From: JAKQDP01 sp964536975
Lineage (GTDB): Bacteria; Patescibacteriota; Patescibacteriia; 2-01-FULL-39-33
Length of the DNA: 25,574 nucleotides
Assembly: GCA_964536975.1 (NCBI GenBank)
Contig: CAZHYS010000014.1
Coordinates: 1 to 25,574, forward strand
Direction of reading: 5' to 3'
Made by a program: the position numbers and the translations under genes. Below the pieces are notes generated by a model, which had not been told where the DNA came from, made no database searches, and worked only from the letters and a program-made list of their open reading frames with translations. Positions 8,706-16,522 of the stretch are shown piece by piece. Every line of letters starts with the position of its first letter. Position 1 is the first letter of the stretch.

Positions 8706-8734
8706 ATTATATCACATCTATATAATTTTGTCAA
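8706..8734 (-). promoter_or_regulatory. Consensus sigma-70-type promoter for the 8195-8650 gene
   Basis: On the minus strand, TTGACA (8729-8734), a 17-base spacer and TATAAT (8706-8711) match the consensus at all twelve positions, with TGA in front of the -10 as an extended element. It is the best promoter in the window. Confidence 0.9.
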
Positions 8735-9074
8735 GTATTTTCAGGAAAAAGCATCAAAAATAGTTAAATTTAGAGAAAAAGTAGCCTAAAAATCGGCTAC
8801 GAATACTACGAAACAAATAACACGAAACGTGGAGTATTTAGAAGTCAAAAGTTTGTAAAGTTCTTAAAGCTTGTGGTGAGCGAAGCCGAACCATTTATAA
8901 AGTCAAATTGCCGCATTGTTATATTGTTAAATTGTAAAATTGTTGGGTGCTACCTCTGCAGTAGTGAAAAAAATATGATAATATAACAATTCAGCAATTA
9001 TTCGTTTGAAAATTCATTGTAAATTTTATCCGCTTTTGGCGGAAGACATTAGGATTTAGAAATTTTACCCCTCC
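8735..9074. repeat. Intergenic region with hairpins and dispersed repeats
   Basis: No gene is visible. A GTAGCC...GGCTAC hairpin lies at 8781-8800, and an inverted repeat AATACT...AGTATT at 8802-8838. At 8842-8907 is a module with the core AGCTTGTGGTGAGCG that recurs at 16256-16313. An AATATAACAAT-type inverted repeat spans 8916-8989. A small TCCGC-TTTTG-GCGGA hairpin at 9029-9043 precedes rnhB. I could not find a convincing rnhB promoter. Confidence 0.6.
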
Positions 9075-9710
9075 ATGCTTTCTCCTCTTAACTTCATCAA
9101 AGAACAAAATTTATTAACCGGCGGTTTCAAATCTATTGCTGGTATTGATGAAGCGGGTCGCGGCTCATGGGCCGGTCCGGTTGTCGCCGGTTGCTTGCGG
9201 TTTGATTTTGATAAAGCGATTAATGGTGAAACGCTCGGAATTATTATTGCTGATTCCAAATTGCTTTCACCGAGCCAGCGGGAAAAAGCTTTTTCTTGGC
9301 TGATTGATAATTTTGATTACGGCGTCGGTATCGTTGATAATAATTTTATTGATACCAAGGGAATTATTGCCGCGACCAAATTGGCGATGAAGCGCGCCGC
9401 CGAGAAGTTGTCTGCCGCGGCGGATTATCTGTTGATTGACGCAGTTAAGCTTAGCGATCAATTGCCGATAAATCAGGAGAGCATTATCAAAGGCGATCGG
9501 CTTATTTGGAGCATTGCTGCCGCCTCCATTATCGCCAAAGTTTCCCGCGACCGAATAATGGACGGTTACAAAGAAGATTTTCCCGATTATGGCTTTGACC
9601 GGCACAAAGGTTATGGCACCAAGCTCCATCAGGAGATGATTTGTCGGCATGGCGTCTCTTCCATTCACCGCCGTAGCTACCGGCCGGTGGCGGAATTGTT
9701 GACGGATTAA
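9075..9710 (+). CDS. rnhB: Ribonuclease HII
   Basis: 211 residues, normal length for the family. The signature GIDEAGRGSWAGPVVAG carries the first acidic pair D25-E26. D122 (LLIDAVKL) and D159 (AKVSRDR) complete the four metal-binding acids. The enzyme cuts the RNA strand of RNA/DNA hybrids and removes single ribonucleotides from DNA. The conserved GFDRHKGYGTKLH segment and the HRRSYRPV end are present. There is no SD at the ATG, which follows a pyrimidine-rich CCCCTCC stretch. Confidence 0.96.
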   Translation: MLSPLNFIKEQNLLTGGFKSIAGIDEAGRGSWAGPVVAGCLRFDFDKAINGETLGIIIADSKLLSPSQREKAFSWLIDNFDYGVGIVDNNFIDTKGIIAATKLAMKRAAEKLSAAADYLLIDAVKLSDQLPINQESIIKGDRLIWSIAAASIIAKVSRDRIMDGYKEDFPDYGFDRHKGYGTKLHQEMICRHGVSSIHRRSYRPVAELLTD

Positions 9711-9715
9711 TTTTT

Positions 9716-9724
9716 TGCTATAAT
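9716..9724 (+). promoter_or_regulatory. Extended -10 promoter for the methyltransferase gene
   Basis: TGC-TATAAT (TATAAT at 9719-9724) lies just after the rnhB stop. A TTGACG at 9699-9704 is only 14 bases upstream, too close for a normal -35, so the extended -10 is the main evidence. Confidence 0.55.
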
Positions 9725-9797
9725 GTTAGTAATTGAGGAATTAGGAATTAGTAGAATGGGAGAGCAGAGGCGAGCGAGAGAAATAATTTTTTGAAAT

Positions 9798-10340
9798 ATG
9801 TCTCAAACCGGCAATGAATTAATCACGATTGATGTGTTTGGAAAATCCGGCATCGCCGAGGGGATGATTGTGGGGGATCTCGGCTGCGGCAATCTGGGGT
9901 ACTTTTCTCTGCCGGCGGCAAAACTGGTCGGAAAGAATGGTATTGTTTATGCGGTTGATATTTTGAAGTCAGTGCTTGATTCAGTGGATCATCTGGCCAA
10001 ACAAGAGGGGCTGAAAAATCTAAAGACTGTTTGGTCAAATTTGGAAATCGTCGGCGCGACAAAAGTTCCGACAGAGAGTTTGGACGTGGCTTTTCTCATT
10101 AATATTTTGTTTCAATCAAAAAAAGACGACTTGGTGATCAAGGAGGCTTATCGCTTAACCAAGCCGGGCGGGCGGCTGGTGGTAATTGATTGGCTCAAAA
10201 TCAGCACTCCGTTCGGGCCGCCTATAGCCGATCGCACCGATCCCGAGCAGATAAAGAATTTTTGCGTCAATTCCGGTTTTCGGCCGATGGAAGAATTTCC
10301 CGCCGGACCGTATCACTATGGAATGATGTTTATCAAATAG
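9798..10340 (+). CDS. Class I SAM-dependent methyltransferase (UbiE-like fold)
   Basis: 180 residues. Motif I VGDLGCGNLGYFSLPAA binds S-adenosylmethionine, and the acidic end of strand 2 is AVDILKS. The strand-4 and later motifs are LDVAFLINILF and KPGGRLVVIDW. The overall pattern resembles UbiE/COQ5-type small-molecule methyltransferases, but the substrate cannot be read from the sequence. With the UbiA-type enzyme at 4046 it is tempting to imagine a shared prenyl-lipid pathway. The two are about 3.3 kb apart and in different units, so this is only speculation. Leader of about 65 bases, no SD. Confidence 0.85.
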   Translation: MSQTGNELITIDVFGKSGIAEGMIVGDLGCGNLGYFSLPAAKLVGKNGIVYAVDILKSVLDSVDHLAKQEGLKNLKTVWSNLEIVGATKVPTESLDVAFLINILFQSKKDDLVIKEAYRLTKPGGRLVVIDWLKISTPFGPPIADRTDPEQIKNFCVNSGFRPMEEFPAGPYHYGMMFIK

Positions 10341-10425
10341 TTTCTTGAAAAAAGGAGGATTCTTTGCCGCTAAAACTCCCTTTTCTGTTTTTTGAAAAAT
10401 AAAAAATAACAATCAATACGAATCT

Positions 10426-10839
10426 ATGTCATTTGATATCGCGAAATTTTTTGACCTGTCCCGCTTGTTCCATTTGCGTCCGTCAACCGGCATCGGCACG
10501 ATTTATTTTTTGCTGACTTTTTTCGGCCTGATCGTTTTGGCTGGCCTGATCGTTTTGGTGGTGCAAAAAGTCAGGGCCCGGGAAAAATACGAGATCAAAG
10601 TCTTGAGCCGTTATGTCTCTCTATTGATTACCATGGGAGCGGTCGGTTTGTTGTGGACCGGATTTCGGTATGAAAAAATATTTGTTTTGTCGGCGCGGTT
10701 TTGGTCGATCGCCTGGATTATCGGTTTTGGCGTTTGGTTTTATTTCATTTTGAAATACCAATTGAGGGTTGTGCCGATGGCGCGCAAGCAAGCCGAGGAA
10801 AGGAAGATGTTCAATAAGTATTTGCCGAAGAAAAAATAA
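10426..10839 (+). CDS. Small conserved-looking membrane protein, function unknown
   Basis: 137 residues with three clear hydrophobic helices (about 25-46, 63-80 and 90-108) and a basic C-terminus (ARKQAEERKMFNKYLPKKK). The short charged segment VRAREKYEIKVLSRY lies between helices 1 and 2. I know no function for it. The stop codon directly abuts the ATG of yraN, so the two are co-transcribed and translation is probably coupled. No SD. Confidence 0.8.
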   Translation: MSFDIAKFFDLSRLFHLRPSTGIGTIYFLLTFFGLIVLAGLIVLVVQKVRAREKYEIKVLSRYVSLLITMGAVGLLWTGFRYEKIFVLSARFWSIAWIIGFGVWFYFILKYQLRVVPMARKQAEERKMFNKYLPKKK

Positions 10840-11217
10840 ATGGCAGCAGGTCAACCATCGGGCAGGCAGGCGATTGGGCAGTTGGGCGAAAAATTGGCCG
10901 CCGAGTTTCTGAAGAAAAATGGCGCGGAAGTGATTGATAGGAATTTTTATACCCGTTTCGGGGAGTTGGATCTCATTGCCAAATTGGGCAATGAGATTTT
11001 GTTTTGTGAAGTCAAGACTAGGACTTCCGCCGAGTATGGCTATCCGGAGTTGGCGGTCGGCCGTGAGAAGATTGACCACCTGACGAAGGCGATCGGGATT
11101 TATCTGACGGAAAAGAGATTGGATAATTTTTGGCGGCTGGATGTCTTGGCAGTGGAATTAGACGCAGTGAAGCGCTCCGCGAGAATTAGGTGGTTTAAGG
11201 ATGTGAGTCGGAGTTAG
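10840..11217 (+). CDS. yraN: YraN / UPF0102 family nuclease-fold protein
   Basis: 125 residues, typical of the UPF0102 family. The motifs GRQAIGQLGEKLAAEFL, the nuclease-fold GELDLIA and EVKTR (acid and Lys of a restriction-endonuclease-like site), and a Tyr/Pro-rich YGYPELAV are all present. Family members have a Holliday-junction-resolvase-like fold, and their exact role is unsettled. The ATG follows the previous stop with no gap. Near rnhB it fits a nucleic-acid maintenance neighbourhood, as in many bacteria. Confidence 0.92.
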   Translation: MAAGQPSGRQAIGQLGEKLAAEFLKKNGAEVIDRNFYTRFGELDLIAKLGNEILFCEVKTRTSAEYGYPELAVGREKIDHLTKAIGIYLTEKRLDNFWRLDVLAVELDAVKRSARIRWFKDVSRS

Positions 11218-11263
11218 GAACTGGTAACCAGTAATCCGTAGTCTGTAATTGTATTCTCATCTC

Positions 11264-11291
11264 TTGACATTTTTTACTCTTGTGCTATAAT
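11264..11291 (+). promoter_or_regulatory. nusA promoter
   Basis: TTGACA (11264-11269), a 16-base spacer and TATAAT (11286-11291) match the consensus, with TGC giving an extended -10. Expected transcription start is near 11298, about 174 bases before nusA. Confidence 0.88.
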
Positions 11292-11306
11292 TATATATAG
11301 ATAGAT

Positions 11307-11332
11307 GACAGCACCTTGGGGCTGTCTTTTTT
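11307..11332 (+). terminator. Promoter-proximal intrinsic terminator (putative nusA attenuator)
   Basis: GACAGC (11307-11312) pairs with GCTGTC (11321-11326) around an 8-base loop and is followed by six T (11327-11332). It lies only about 10 bases after the expected start, between the promoter and nusA, so transcription must read through it to express nusA. Confidence 0.7.
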
Positions 11333-11340
11333 CTTAAAAT

Positions 11341-11448
11341 AATCCTGCAAATCATTCGTCCGACGCGGTGGATTGGCACAATTTGTAGATTTGCGGGGAT
11401 TATGCAACAATTAAATAAAGAAAACGCTTCCGGCCGTATTTGTCGGCC
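11341..11448 (+). promoter_or_regulatory. Structured nusA leader
   Basis: After the attenuator, 11341-11353 pairs with 11388-11401 (about 12 pairs with one bulge, arms of the AATCC.GCAAATC type). A second stem is GGCCG (11432-11436) with CGGCC (11444-11448). No start codon with a credible leader peptide was seen. The pairing is read by eye; a role in control of nusA is inference. Confidence 0.5.
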
Positions 11449-11471
11449 TGATGCCATAAAAATAAATTAAT

Positions 11472-12842
11472 ATGTCACAATCAGCTATTCAAGCGGCAAT
11501 CCAACAGATTTGCCAAGAAAAAAATCTTTCCGAGGAATCGGTCATTACCACCATTGAATTGGCGCTCGCCGCCGCGTTCCGCAAGGATTTCGGCAATAAG
11601 ATGCAAAATATTATCACCGAATTTGACGTCAAAACCGGCTTGGCGAAAGTTTTTGACGTAAAAACGGTCGTGGAGGATTTGCCGGAAGATTATGAAGAGC
11701 AGCTTTTGGCCGAAAAGGAAAAGGCCGAGAAAGAGGCGGAAAAACAAAAAAGCGAAGAAGGCAGAAAGTCAGGCGACGAGTCTGCGGAAACCGCTTTTGT
11801 CAGCGAGGAAGGCGAAGAGGAATTCAGAAAATTCAATCCCAAGACCGAAATTCAGCTCAAGGACGCCAAAGAATTGGACAAGAAATACGAAATCGGCGAT
11901 ATCATCAAGACAGAATTGGAAGTGCCGGGCGAATTCGGCCGCATGGCGGCGCAGACTGCCAAGCAGGTCATTATCCAGAAATTGCGCGAACAGGAACGGC
12001 AGAATATTTTTGAGGAATTCAAAACTTTGGAATCGCAGGTCGTCACCGGTATTGTTCAGCGTCGGGAAGGCCGCAATGTCTTGGTTGACCTCGGCCGGAC
12101 AGTGGCGATTATGCCGCCGGAGGAACAGATTGAGCGCGAGCGGTACAATATCGGCAACCGGATGAAATTTTATCTGAAACTGGTGGATCAGACGACCCGC
12201 GGCCCGCAACTGGTAGTGTCCCGAGTTAGCGCGGAAATCGTCAAACGGATTTTTGAAACCGAGGTGCCGGAGATAGCGACCGCCGCGATTGAAATCAAAT
12301 CTATCGCCCGGGAAGCGGGCAATCGTTCCAAGGTGGCCATTGCCAGTAACGATGAAAGCATTGATCCGATTGGTTCCTGCGTCGGCCAGCGCGGCACCCG
12401 CATTCAGACGATTATCAATGAATTGAACGGCGAAAAAATAGATATTATTCTTTGGGATGAAAATCCGGCGCAGTTTATCACCAACGCTTTATCACCGGCC
12501 AAAGTCTCCAAAGTAGAGCTCAGGGAAGGGGACGGCGAGAAGTCGGCCTTAATCACTGTCAAAGACGATCAATTGTCTCTGGCGATTGGCCGTGGCGGAC
12601 AGAATGTCCGGCTTGCTTCCAAATTGACCGGCTGGAAATTGGACATTGTGTCAGAAAATGCTCCGGCGGAATCAGTCGCGGCCGAGGAAGACGCAACCCC
12701 CGCGGAAGCGGAAGAAGCGCCGGCTGAACCGGCTGAAGAGAACATCATCAAAGAAAAGAAGGCGGGAAAAAAGGAGAAAAAAGCCGAGAAGAAAAAGAGC
12801 AAAAAGAAAGCCGCAAAGAGTAAAGACAGCGACGAAGAGTAA
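11472..12842 (+). CDS. nusA: Transcription termination/antitermination factor NusA
   Basis: 456 residues. The N-terminal RNA-polymerase-binding domain (about 1-180) is interrupted by a Lys/Glu-rich charged stretch (about 79-120). An S1 domain follows (about 188-250, GIVQRREGRNVLVDLG). KH1 has GQRG at 305-308, and KH2 has AIGRGGQNVRLAS around 371-383. The C-terminal acidic AR repeats of E. coli NusA are absent; a low-complexity tail runs from Glu/Ala-rich to Lys-rich (about 396-456). NusA binds RNA polymerase and nascent RNA to tune pausing, termination and antitermination. A dedicated promoter and a terminator-containing leader precede it, consistent with autoregulation. No SD. Confidence 0.96.
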   Translation: MSQSAIQAAIQQICQEKNLSEESVITTIELALAAAFRKDFGNKMQNIITEFDVKTGLAKVFDVKTVVEDLPEDYEEQLLAEKEKAEKEAEKQKSEEGRKSGDESAETAFVSEEGEEEFRKFNPKTEIQLKDAKELDKKYEIGDIIKTELEVPGEFGRMAAQTAKQVIIQKLREQERQNIFEEFKTLESQVVTGIVQRREGRNVLVDLGRTVAIMPPEEQIERERYNIGNRMKFYLKLVDQTTRGPQLVVSRVSAEIVKRIFETEVPEIATAAIEIKSIAREAGNRSKVAIASNDESIDPIGSCVGQRGTRIQTIINELNGEKIDIILWDENPAQFITNALSPAKVSKVELREGDGEKSALITVKDDQLSLAIGRGGQNVRLASKLTGWKLDIVSENAPAESVAAEEDATPAEAEEAPAEPAEENIIKEKKAGKKEKKAEKKKSKKKAAKSKDSDEE

Positions 12843-12863
12843 ATTTATCAAATATAGAAAAAC

Positions 12864-12893
12864 GGGGCGGAGAAATTCCGCCTTGTTTTTTTG
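12864..12893 (+). terminator. nusA terminator
   Basis: GGCGGA and TCCGCC pair around a short GAAAT-type loop, followed by TTGTTTTTTTG. It lies about 25 bases after the nusA stop. Confidence 0.88.
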
Positions 12894-12895
12894 TT

Positions 12896-12924
12896 TGAAA
12901 TTTTTGGCGGAAACAGTTAAAATG
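12896..12924 (+). promoter_or_regulatory. apgM promoter
   Basis: TTGAAA (12896-12901), a 17-base spacer and TAAAAT (12919-12924), 33 bases before the apgM ATG and directly behind the nusA terminator. Confidence 0.7.
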
Positions 12925-12957
12925 TAAGAGCGATTTTTAAAAATAAAAAGATTCTCT

Positions 12958-14190
12958 ATGAAAAAAGTGATTTGCGTCATTTGCGATGGGTTGCCGGACC
13001 GGCCGATAAAAGAACTTGGAAATAAGACTCCCTTGGAAGCGGCAAAAACCCCCAATCTTGATAAAATTGCGATTGATGGCATATCCGGGATGATGCACAC
13101 GGTTGATGTCGGTATTCGTCCGGGCAGTGATACAGCCCACTTGTCTATTTTTGGCTACGATCCATATATTTATTATAGCGGCCGCGGACCTTATGAGTGC
13201 GCTGGCGCGGGCATGGAGGTCAGGGCAGGCGACGTGGCATTTAGGGCAAATGCCGGAACAATTGATGAAAAAGGAATAATTATTGATCGGCGAGCCGGCC
13301 GGATAGAGTCCACTAAACCACTAATTGATCTTTTGGGCGAGGTAGAGATAGACGGAATAAAATTTATTATGAAAGAAAGCTTAGGCCATCGGATTGGATT
13401 GGTAATGCGGGGGCATGGCCTTAGCCCAAAAGTTTCCGAGCAGGATCCGCACAAGGTCGGGGAGTCTCCCCATGTTGTCAGGCCGCTGGATGATTCTGAT
13501 GAAGCAAAGTTTACCGCCGACATTTTAAATAAGTTTAATCAGCTGGTGATTGAAAAATTAAAGGACTCGTCTTTCAATCAAGAAAGAATTTCCGCCGGTC
13601 TGCCGCCGGCCAATATAATATTGTTTCGGGGAGCCGGATCAATTCCCCAAAACATGCTTTCTTTCAAAGACAAATATAATCTTAACGCCGCGTTTATCGC
13701 CGGCGGACCATTGTATAAAGGAATCGGCAAAATTTTGGGGATGGATATTATTGAGTTTGACAAAGATGCCGGCGTGACCGGATTGCCAAATTCCAATTTG
13801 CGGGCCAAAATTGATAAGGCAATTGAGATTGCCGGCAATTATGATTTCATTTTTATTCATATAAAAGCGGCTGACAGCCTGGCGGAAGACGGCAACTATC
13901 AAGGCAAATTGCAATTTATTGAAAAAATTGACGAGGCAATGGCGCCGTTGGCTGATCGGGAAGATTTTTTGATAGCTATCACGGCTGATCATACTACTTC
14001 GTCGCAGCTGAAAATGCATACCGCCGATCCAGTGCCGTTGACTATTAAGGGAGAGGGAGTGAGAACGGATGATATCAACGGTTTTAATGAGCGGGAGTGC
14101 GCCAAGGGGCGATTGGGAATCATTCGCGGACAGAATTTAATGCCGATACTCATTGATCTAATGGGCTTGGCGGAATTATTTGGCGCCTAG
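12958..14190 (+). CDS. apgM: Archaeal-type cofactor-independent phosphoglycerate mutase
   Basis: 410 residues, matching the ApgM branch of the alkaline-phosphatase superfamily rather than the common bacterial GpmI (about 510 residues). Metal site D10 (VICDGLPDRP) and nucleophile S57 in the RPGSDTAHLSIFGYDP signature are visible. A YSGRGPYE.AGAGM segment and the late metal motif TADHTTSSQLKMH are also present. It interconverts 3- and 2-phosphoglycerate in glycolysis without a 2,3-bisphosphoglycerate cofactor. It has its own promoter, and no SD before the ATG. Confidence 0.95.
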   Translation: MKKVICVICDGLPDRPIKELGNKTPLEAAKTPNLDKIAIDGISGMMHTVDVGIRPGSDTAHLSIFGYDPYIYYSGRGPYECAGAGMEVRAGDVAFRANAGTIDEKGIIIDRRAGRIESTKPLIDLLGEVEIDGIKFIMKESLGHRIGLVMRGHGLSPKVSEQDPHKVGESPHVVRPLDDSDEAKFTADILNKFNQLVIEKLKDSSFNQERISAGLPPANIILFRGAGSIPQNMLSFKDKYNLNAAFIAGGPLYKGIGKILGMDIIEFDKDAGVTGLPNSNLRAKIDKAIEIAGNYDFIFIHIKAADSLAEDGNYQGKLQFIEKIDEAMAPLADREDFLIAITADHTTSSQLKMHTADPVPLTIKGEGVRTDDINGFNERECAKGRLGIIRGQNLMPILIDLMGLAELFGA

Positions 14191-14198
14191 TCATTAGG

Positions 14199-14227
14199 TT
14201 GTTTTTCCGCAGAATTTCCATTAAAAT
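14199..14227 (+). promoter_or_regulatory. Putative hppA promoter
   Basis: TTGTTT (14199-14204), a 17-base spacer and TAAAAT (14222-14227), with the same -10 as apgM. There is no TG extension and the -35 is weak. Confidence 0.5.
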
Positions 14228-14249
14228 TATTATTAATTATTAATAATAA
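14227..14249 (+). repeat. Perfect AT-only inverted repeat before hppA
   Basis: TTATTATTAA and TTAATAATAA, 10 bases each, flank a 3-base centre and end 8 bases before the hppA ATG. It could be an operator or only low-complexity leader; the sequence does not decide. Confidence 0.6.
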
Positions 14250-14257
14250 AAACAAAT

Positions 14258-16231
14258 ATGCTGATACTTTGGTTGTCTGTTTTGGCGGTTGTCATCGGCT
14301 TGGGATTTGCCGGATTTCTGGTCTATCGTCTGGCTCAAACCAAGGTTGAAGACCAGAAAGCGGCAATCGTCGCTTCGTATATCAGCGCGGGGGCAAAGTC
14401 TTTTTGGCTGAAAGAATACAAGCTTTTGGCAGTTTTGGTTATTCTGATCGCGGTGATTATTTTTGCGATGCCGGTTTTGACTTGGCGGTTGGGAGCGGCG
14501 TTTTTATTCGGCGCGGTTGTCTCCGCCCTAGTCGGATGGATCGGGATGAAAATCGCCACCCTTGCCAATGTCCGCGCCGCTGAAAGTTTTCGGCGCGACG
14601 CCGAAAGCGGTTTTAAAGTCTCGTTTCTCTCCGGCGCCGTGACAAGTCTGGCAGTGGTTTGTCTGGGGTGGTTGGGGGTTGCCATATCATATTTGGTCTT
14701 TGGTGATCCGCAGATTATTTTCGGTTTTTGTCTAGGCGCTTCTTTGGTCGCGCTACTGGCTCGCGTCGGCGGCGGAATTTACACCAAGGCGGCTGATGTT
14801 GGCGCGGATTTGGCCGGAAAAATGGAAGCGGGCATCGCCGAAGATGACTTGCGTAATCCGGCATCAATCGCCAGTAGTATTGGCGATAATGTCGGGGACA
14901 TTGTTGGCAAGAGCGCTGATTTATTTGAAAGCTATTGCGATAGCATTGTCGCGGCAATGGTTTTTGGCGTTGTCTTTTTGCCGTTTTTCGGCGCCAAGGC
15001 GATAATTCTTCCACTTATCGTCGCGGCTGTTGGAATAATTTCTTCGGTGGTCGGCGCCAGCATGATATTTTTTGTCAAAAATCAATCGCCGCGCCGAATG
15101 ATGAGCCGAGGGGTACTGGTAGCGTCGCTGCTCACCGCGGTAATTTCATTTTTTGCCGTCAAATTCACGGTCAATAATTCAGGAATTTTTTGGTCGTTGG
15201 TTTTCGGGCTGTTGGCCAGCGCGGTTATCGGTTTTATAGTTGAATATTACACTTCAATCACCAAGCGGCCGGTTCAAGAAATCGCCAAATCGGCGGAAAC
15301 CGGCGCGGCGACGAATATTATTTCCGGATTTTCTTTCGGCTTGTCCAGCGTGGCCTGGCCGGCGTTTGTGTTGGCGATAGCGATTGCTCTCGCTTACAAA
15401 TCCGGCGATGTTTACGGCGTGGCAATGGCCGCAGTCGGCATGCTTTCTACTTTGGGAATTTCTCTGGCGATTGATAGTCATGGTCCGGTGGCAGATAATG
15501 CCGCCAGTATTATTGAGATGGCCAGGCTTGGGGATGATGCCAGGTCGCGCGCCGAAGAGTTTGACACAAAGGGCAATACGGCGGCTACTGTCGGCAAGGG
15601 GTTTGCGGCCGGTAGCGCTGTTTTGACCGCTTTTGCCCTTTTGATTTATTTCAGCCAAACGATTCATTTGTCCGATATTAATCTGCTGGATATAAAAACC
15701 CTGGTTGGGCTAATCATCGGCGGAGTGTTGCCGTTTGTTTTTAGCGCCTGGCTCATTAAGGCGGTCGGCCGGGCAGCCGGAAAAATCGTCAATGAAACAA
15801 GGCGGCAATTCCGGGAAATTTCCGGTTTGATGGAGGGCACAGTTCAGCCGGATTACAATCGGTGCATCGCTATCTCCACTGGCTCTGCCCTAAGGCAAAT
15901 GATCATGCCGGGACTTTTGGCAGTTTTGGCGCCCATAGTAGTCGGTTTTTGGCTGGGAGCAGAGAGTTTGGCCGGACTACTGGCCGGATCAATTATTGTC
16001 GGATTTTTGCTGGCAATGTTTATGAACAATGCCGGCGGCGCTTGGGATAATGCCAAGAAGTATATTGAGGCGGGAAATTTTGGCGGCAAAGGAAGCGACG
16101 CGCACAAAGCGGCGGTCATTGGCGATACCATCGGCGACCCATTGAAAGATACGGCTGGGCCGGCGCTTAATATTTTGATTAAGTTGATGGCGATTATTGC
16201 GATTATCATCGCGCCGTTGATAATCATGTAA
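14258..16231 (+). CDS. hppA: Membrane-bound ion-pumping pyrophosphatase, K+-dependent type
   Basis: 657 residues, almost entirely hydrophobic helices (about 16 expected for the family). The substrate motifs DVGADLAGKMEAGI, DDLRNPASIA, GDNVGDIVGKSADLFESY and the C-terminal DTIGDPLKDTAGPALNILI are present. The enzyme couples pyrophosphate hydrolysis to H+ or Na+ pumping across the cell membrane. In the determinant loop GNTAATVGKGFA the family's Ala/Gly pair replaces the Lys/Thr of K+-independent enzymes, so K+ stimulation is expected. Whether it pumps Na+ or H+ I cannot tell. The usual GMGADLF is GKSADLF here, a divergent feature. No SD. Confidence 0.95.
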   Translation: MLILWLSVLAVVIGLGFAGFLVYRLAQTKVEDQKAAIVASYISAGAKSFWLKEYKLLAVLVILIAVIIFAMPVLTWRLGAAFLFGAVVSALVGWIGMKIATLANVRAAESFRRDAESGFKVSFLSGAVTSLAVVCLGWLGVAISYLVFGDPQIIFGFCLGASLVALLARVGGGIYTKAADVGADLAGKMEAGIAEDDLRNPASIASSIGDNVGDIVGKSADLFESYCDSIVAAMVFGVVFLPFFGAKAIILPLIVAAVGIISSVVGASMIFFVKNQSPRRMMSRGVLVASLLTAVISFFAVKFTVNNSGIFWSLVFGLLASAVIGFIVEYYTSITKRPVQEIAKSAETGAATNIISGFSFGLSSVAWPAFVLAIAIALAYKSGDVYGVAMAAVGMLSTLGISLAIDSHGPVADNAASIIEMARLGDDARSRAEEFDTKGNTAATVGKGFAAGSAVLTAFALLIYFSQTIHLSDINLLDIKTLVGLIIGGVLPFVFSAWLIKAVGRAAGKIVNETRRQFREISGLMEGTVQPDYNRCIAISTGSALRQMIMPGLLAVLAPIVVGFWLGAESLAGLLAGSIIVGFLLAMFMNNAGGAWDNAKKYIEAGNFGGKGSDAHKAAVIGDTIGDPLKDTAGPALNILIKLMAIIAIIIAPLIIM

Positions 16232-16441
16232 CGTAAGAAGGTAATCGGTAATTATAAAGTCAAAAGTCTATAAAGCTTGTGGTGAGCGGAGTCGAACCAT
16301 TTGTAAAGTTAAATGTAGGGGCGGGGTTTATCCCCGCCCGTTTTCGGAACTCGTAACTCGGAATTAGGATTTAGGAATTAGAGATAATTATTTAAAATAT
16401 CTATACGGCTACTGATTCCTAACTCCTAACTCCTAATTCCT
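16232..16441. repeat. Intergenic mosaic of short repeats
   Basis: No gene is visible. 16256-16313 repeats the module of 8842-8907 (shared core AGCTTGTGGTGAGCG). 16314-16339 is a palindrome (GGGGCGGGGTTTATCCCCGCCC type). 16346-16364 repeats the ACTCGTAACTCG word of 7920-7945. 16361-16441 holds ATTAGGA/TCCTAAC words on both strands, forming an imperfect inverted repeat. Confidence 0.75.
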
Positions 16442-16454
16442 AGTCCTCATTTCT

Positions 16455-16483
16455 TTGACAATTTAAATTTTTTTTGTTAGAAT
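16455..16483 (+). promoter_or_regulatory. tig promoter
   Basis: TTGACA (16455-16460), a 17-base spacer and TAGAAT (16478-16483) with a TGT extended -10. It lies 39 bases before the ATG. Confidence 0.85.
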
Positions 16484-16522
16484 TAGCAACATTGTTAAGC
16501 TTTTATTCATTACTAATTCAAA

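Noticed and set aside
16361..16441. A CRISPR-like array from repeated TAATTCCTAACTCC words
   Set aside because: The units are 8-9 bases, directly tandem, without spacers, and no cas gene is in the window.
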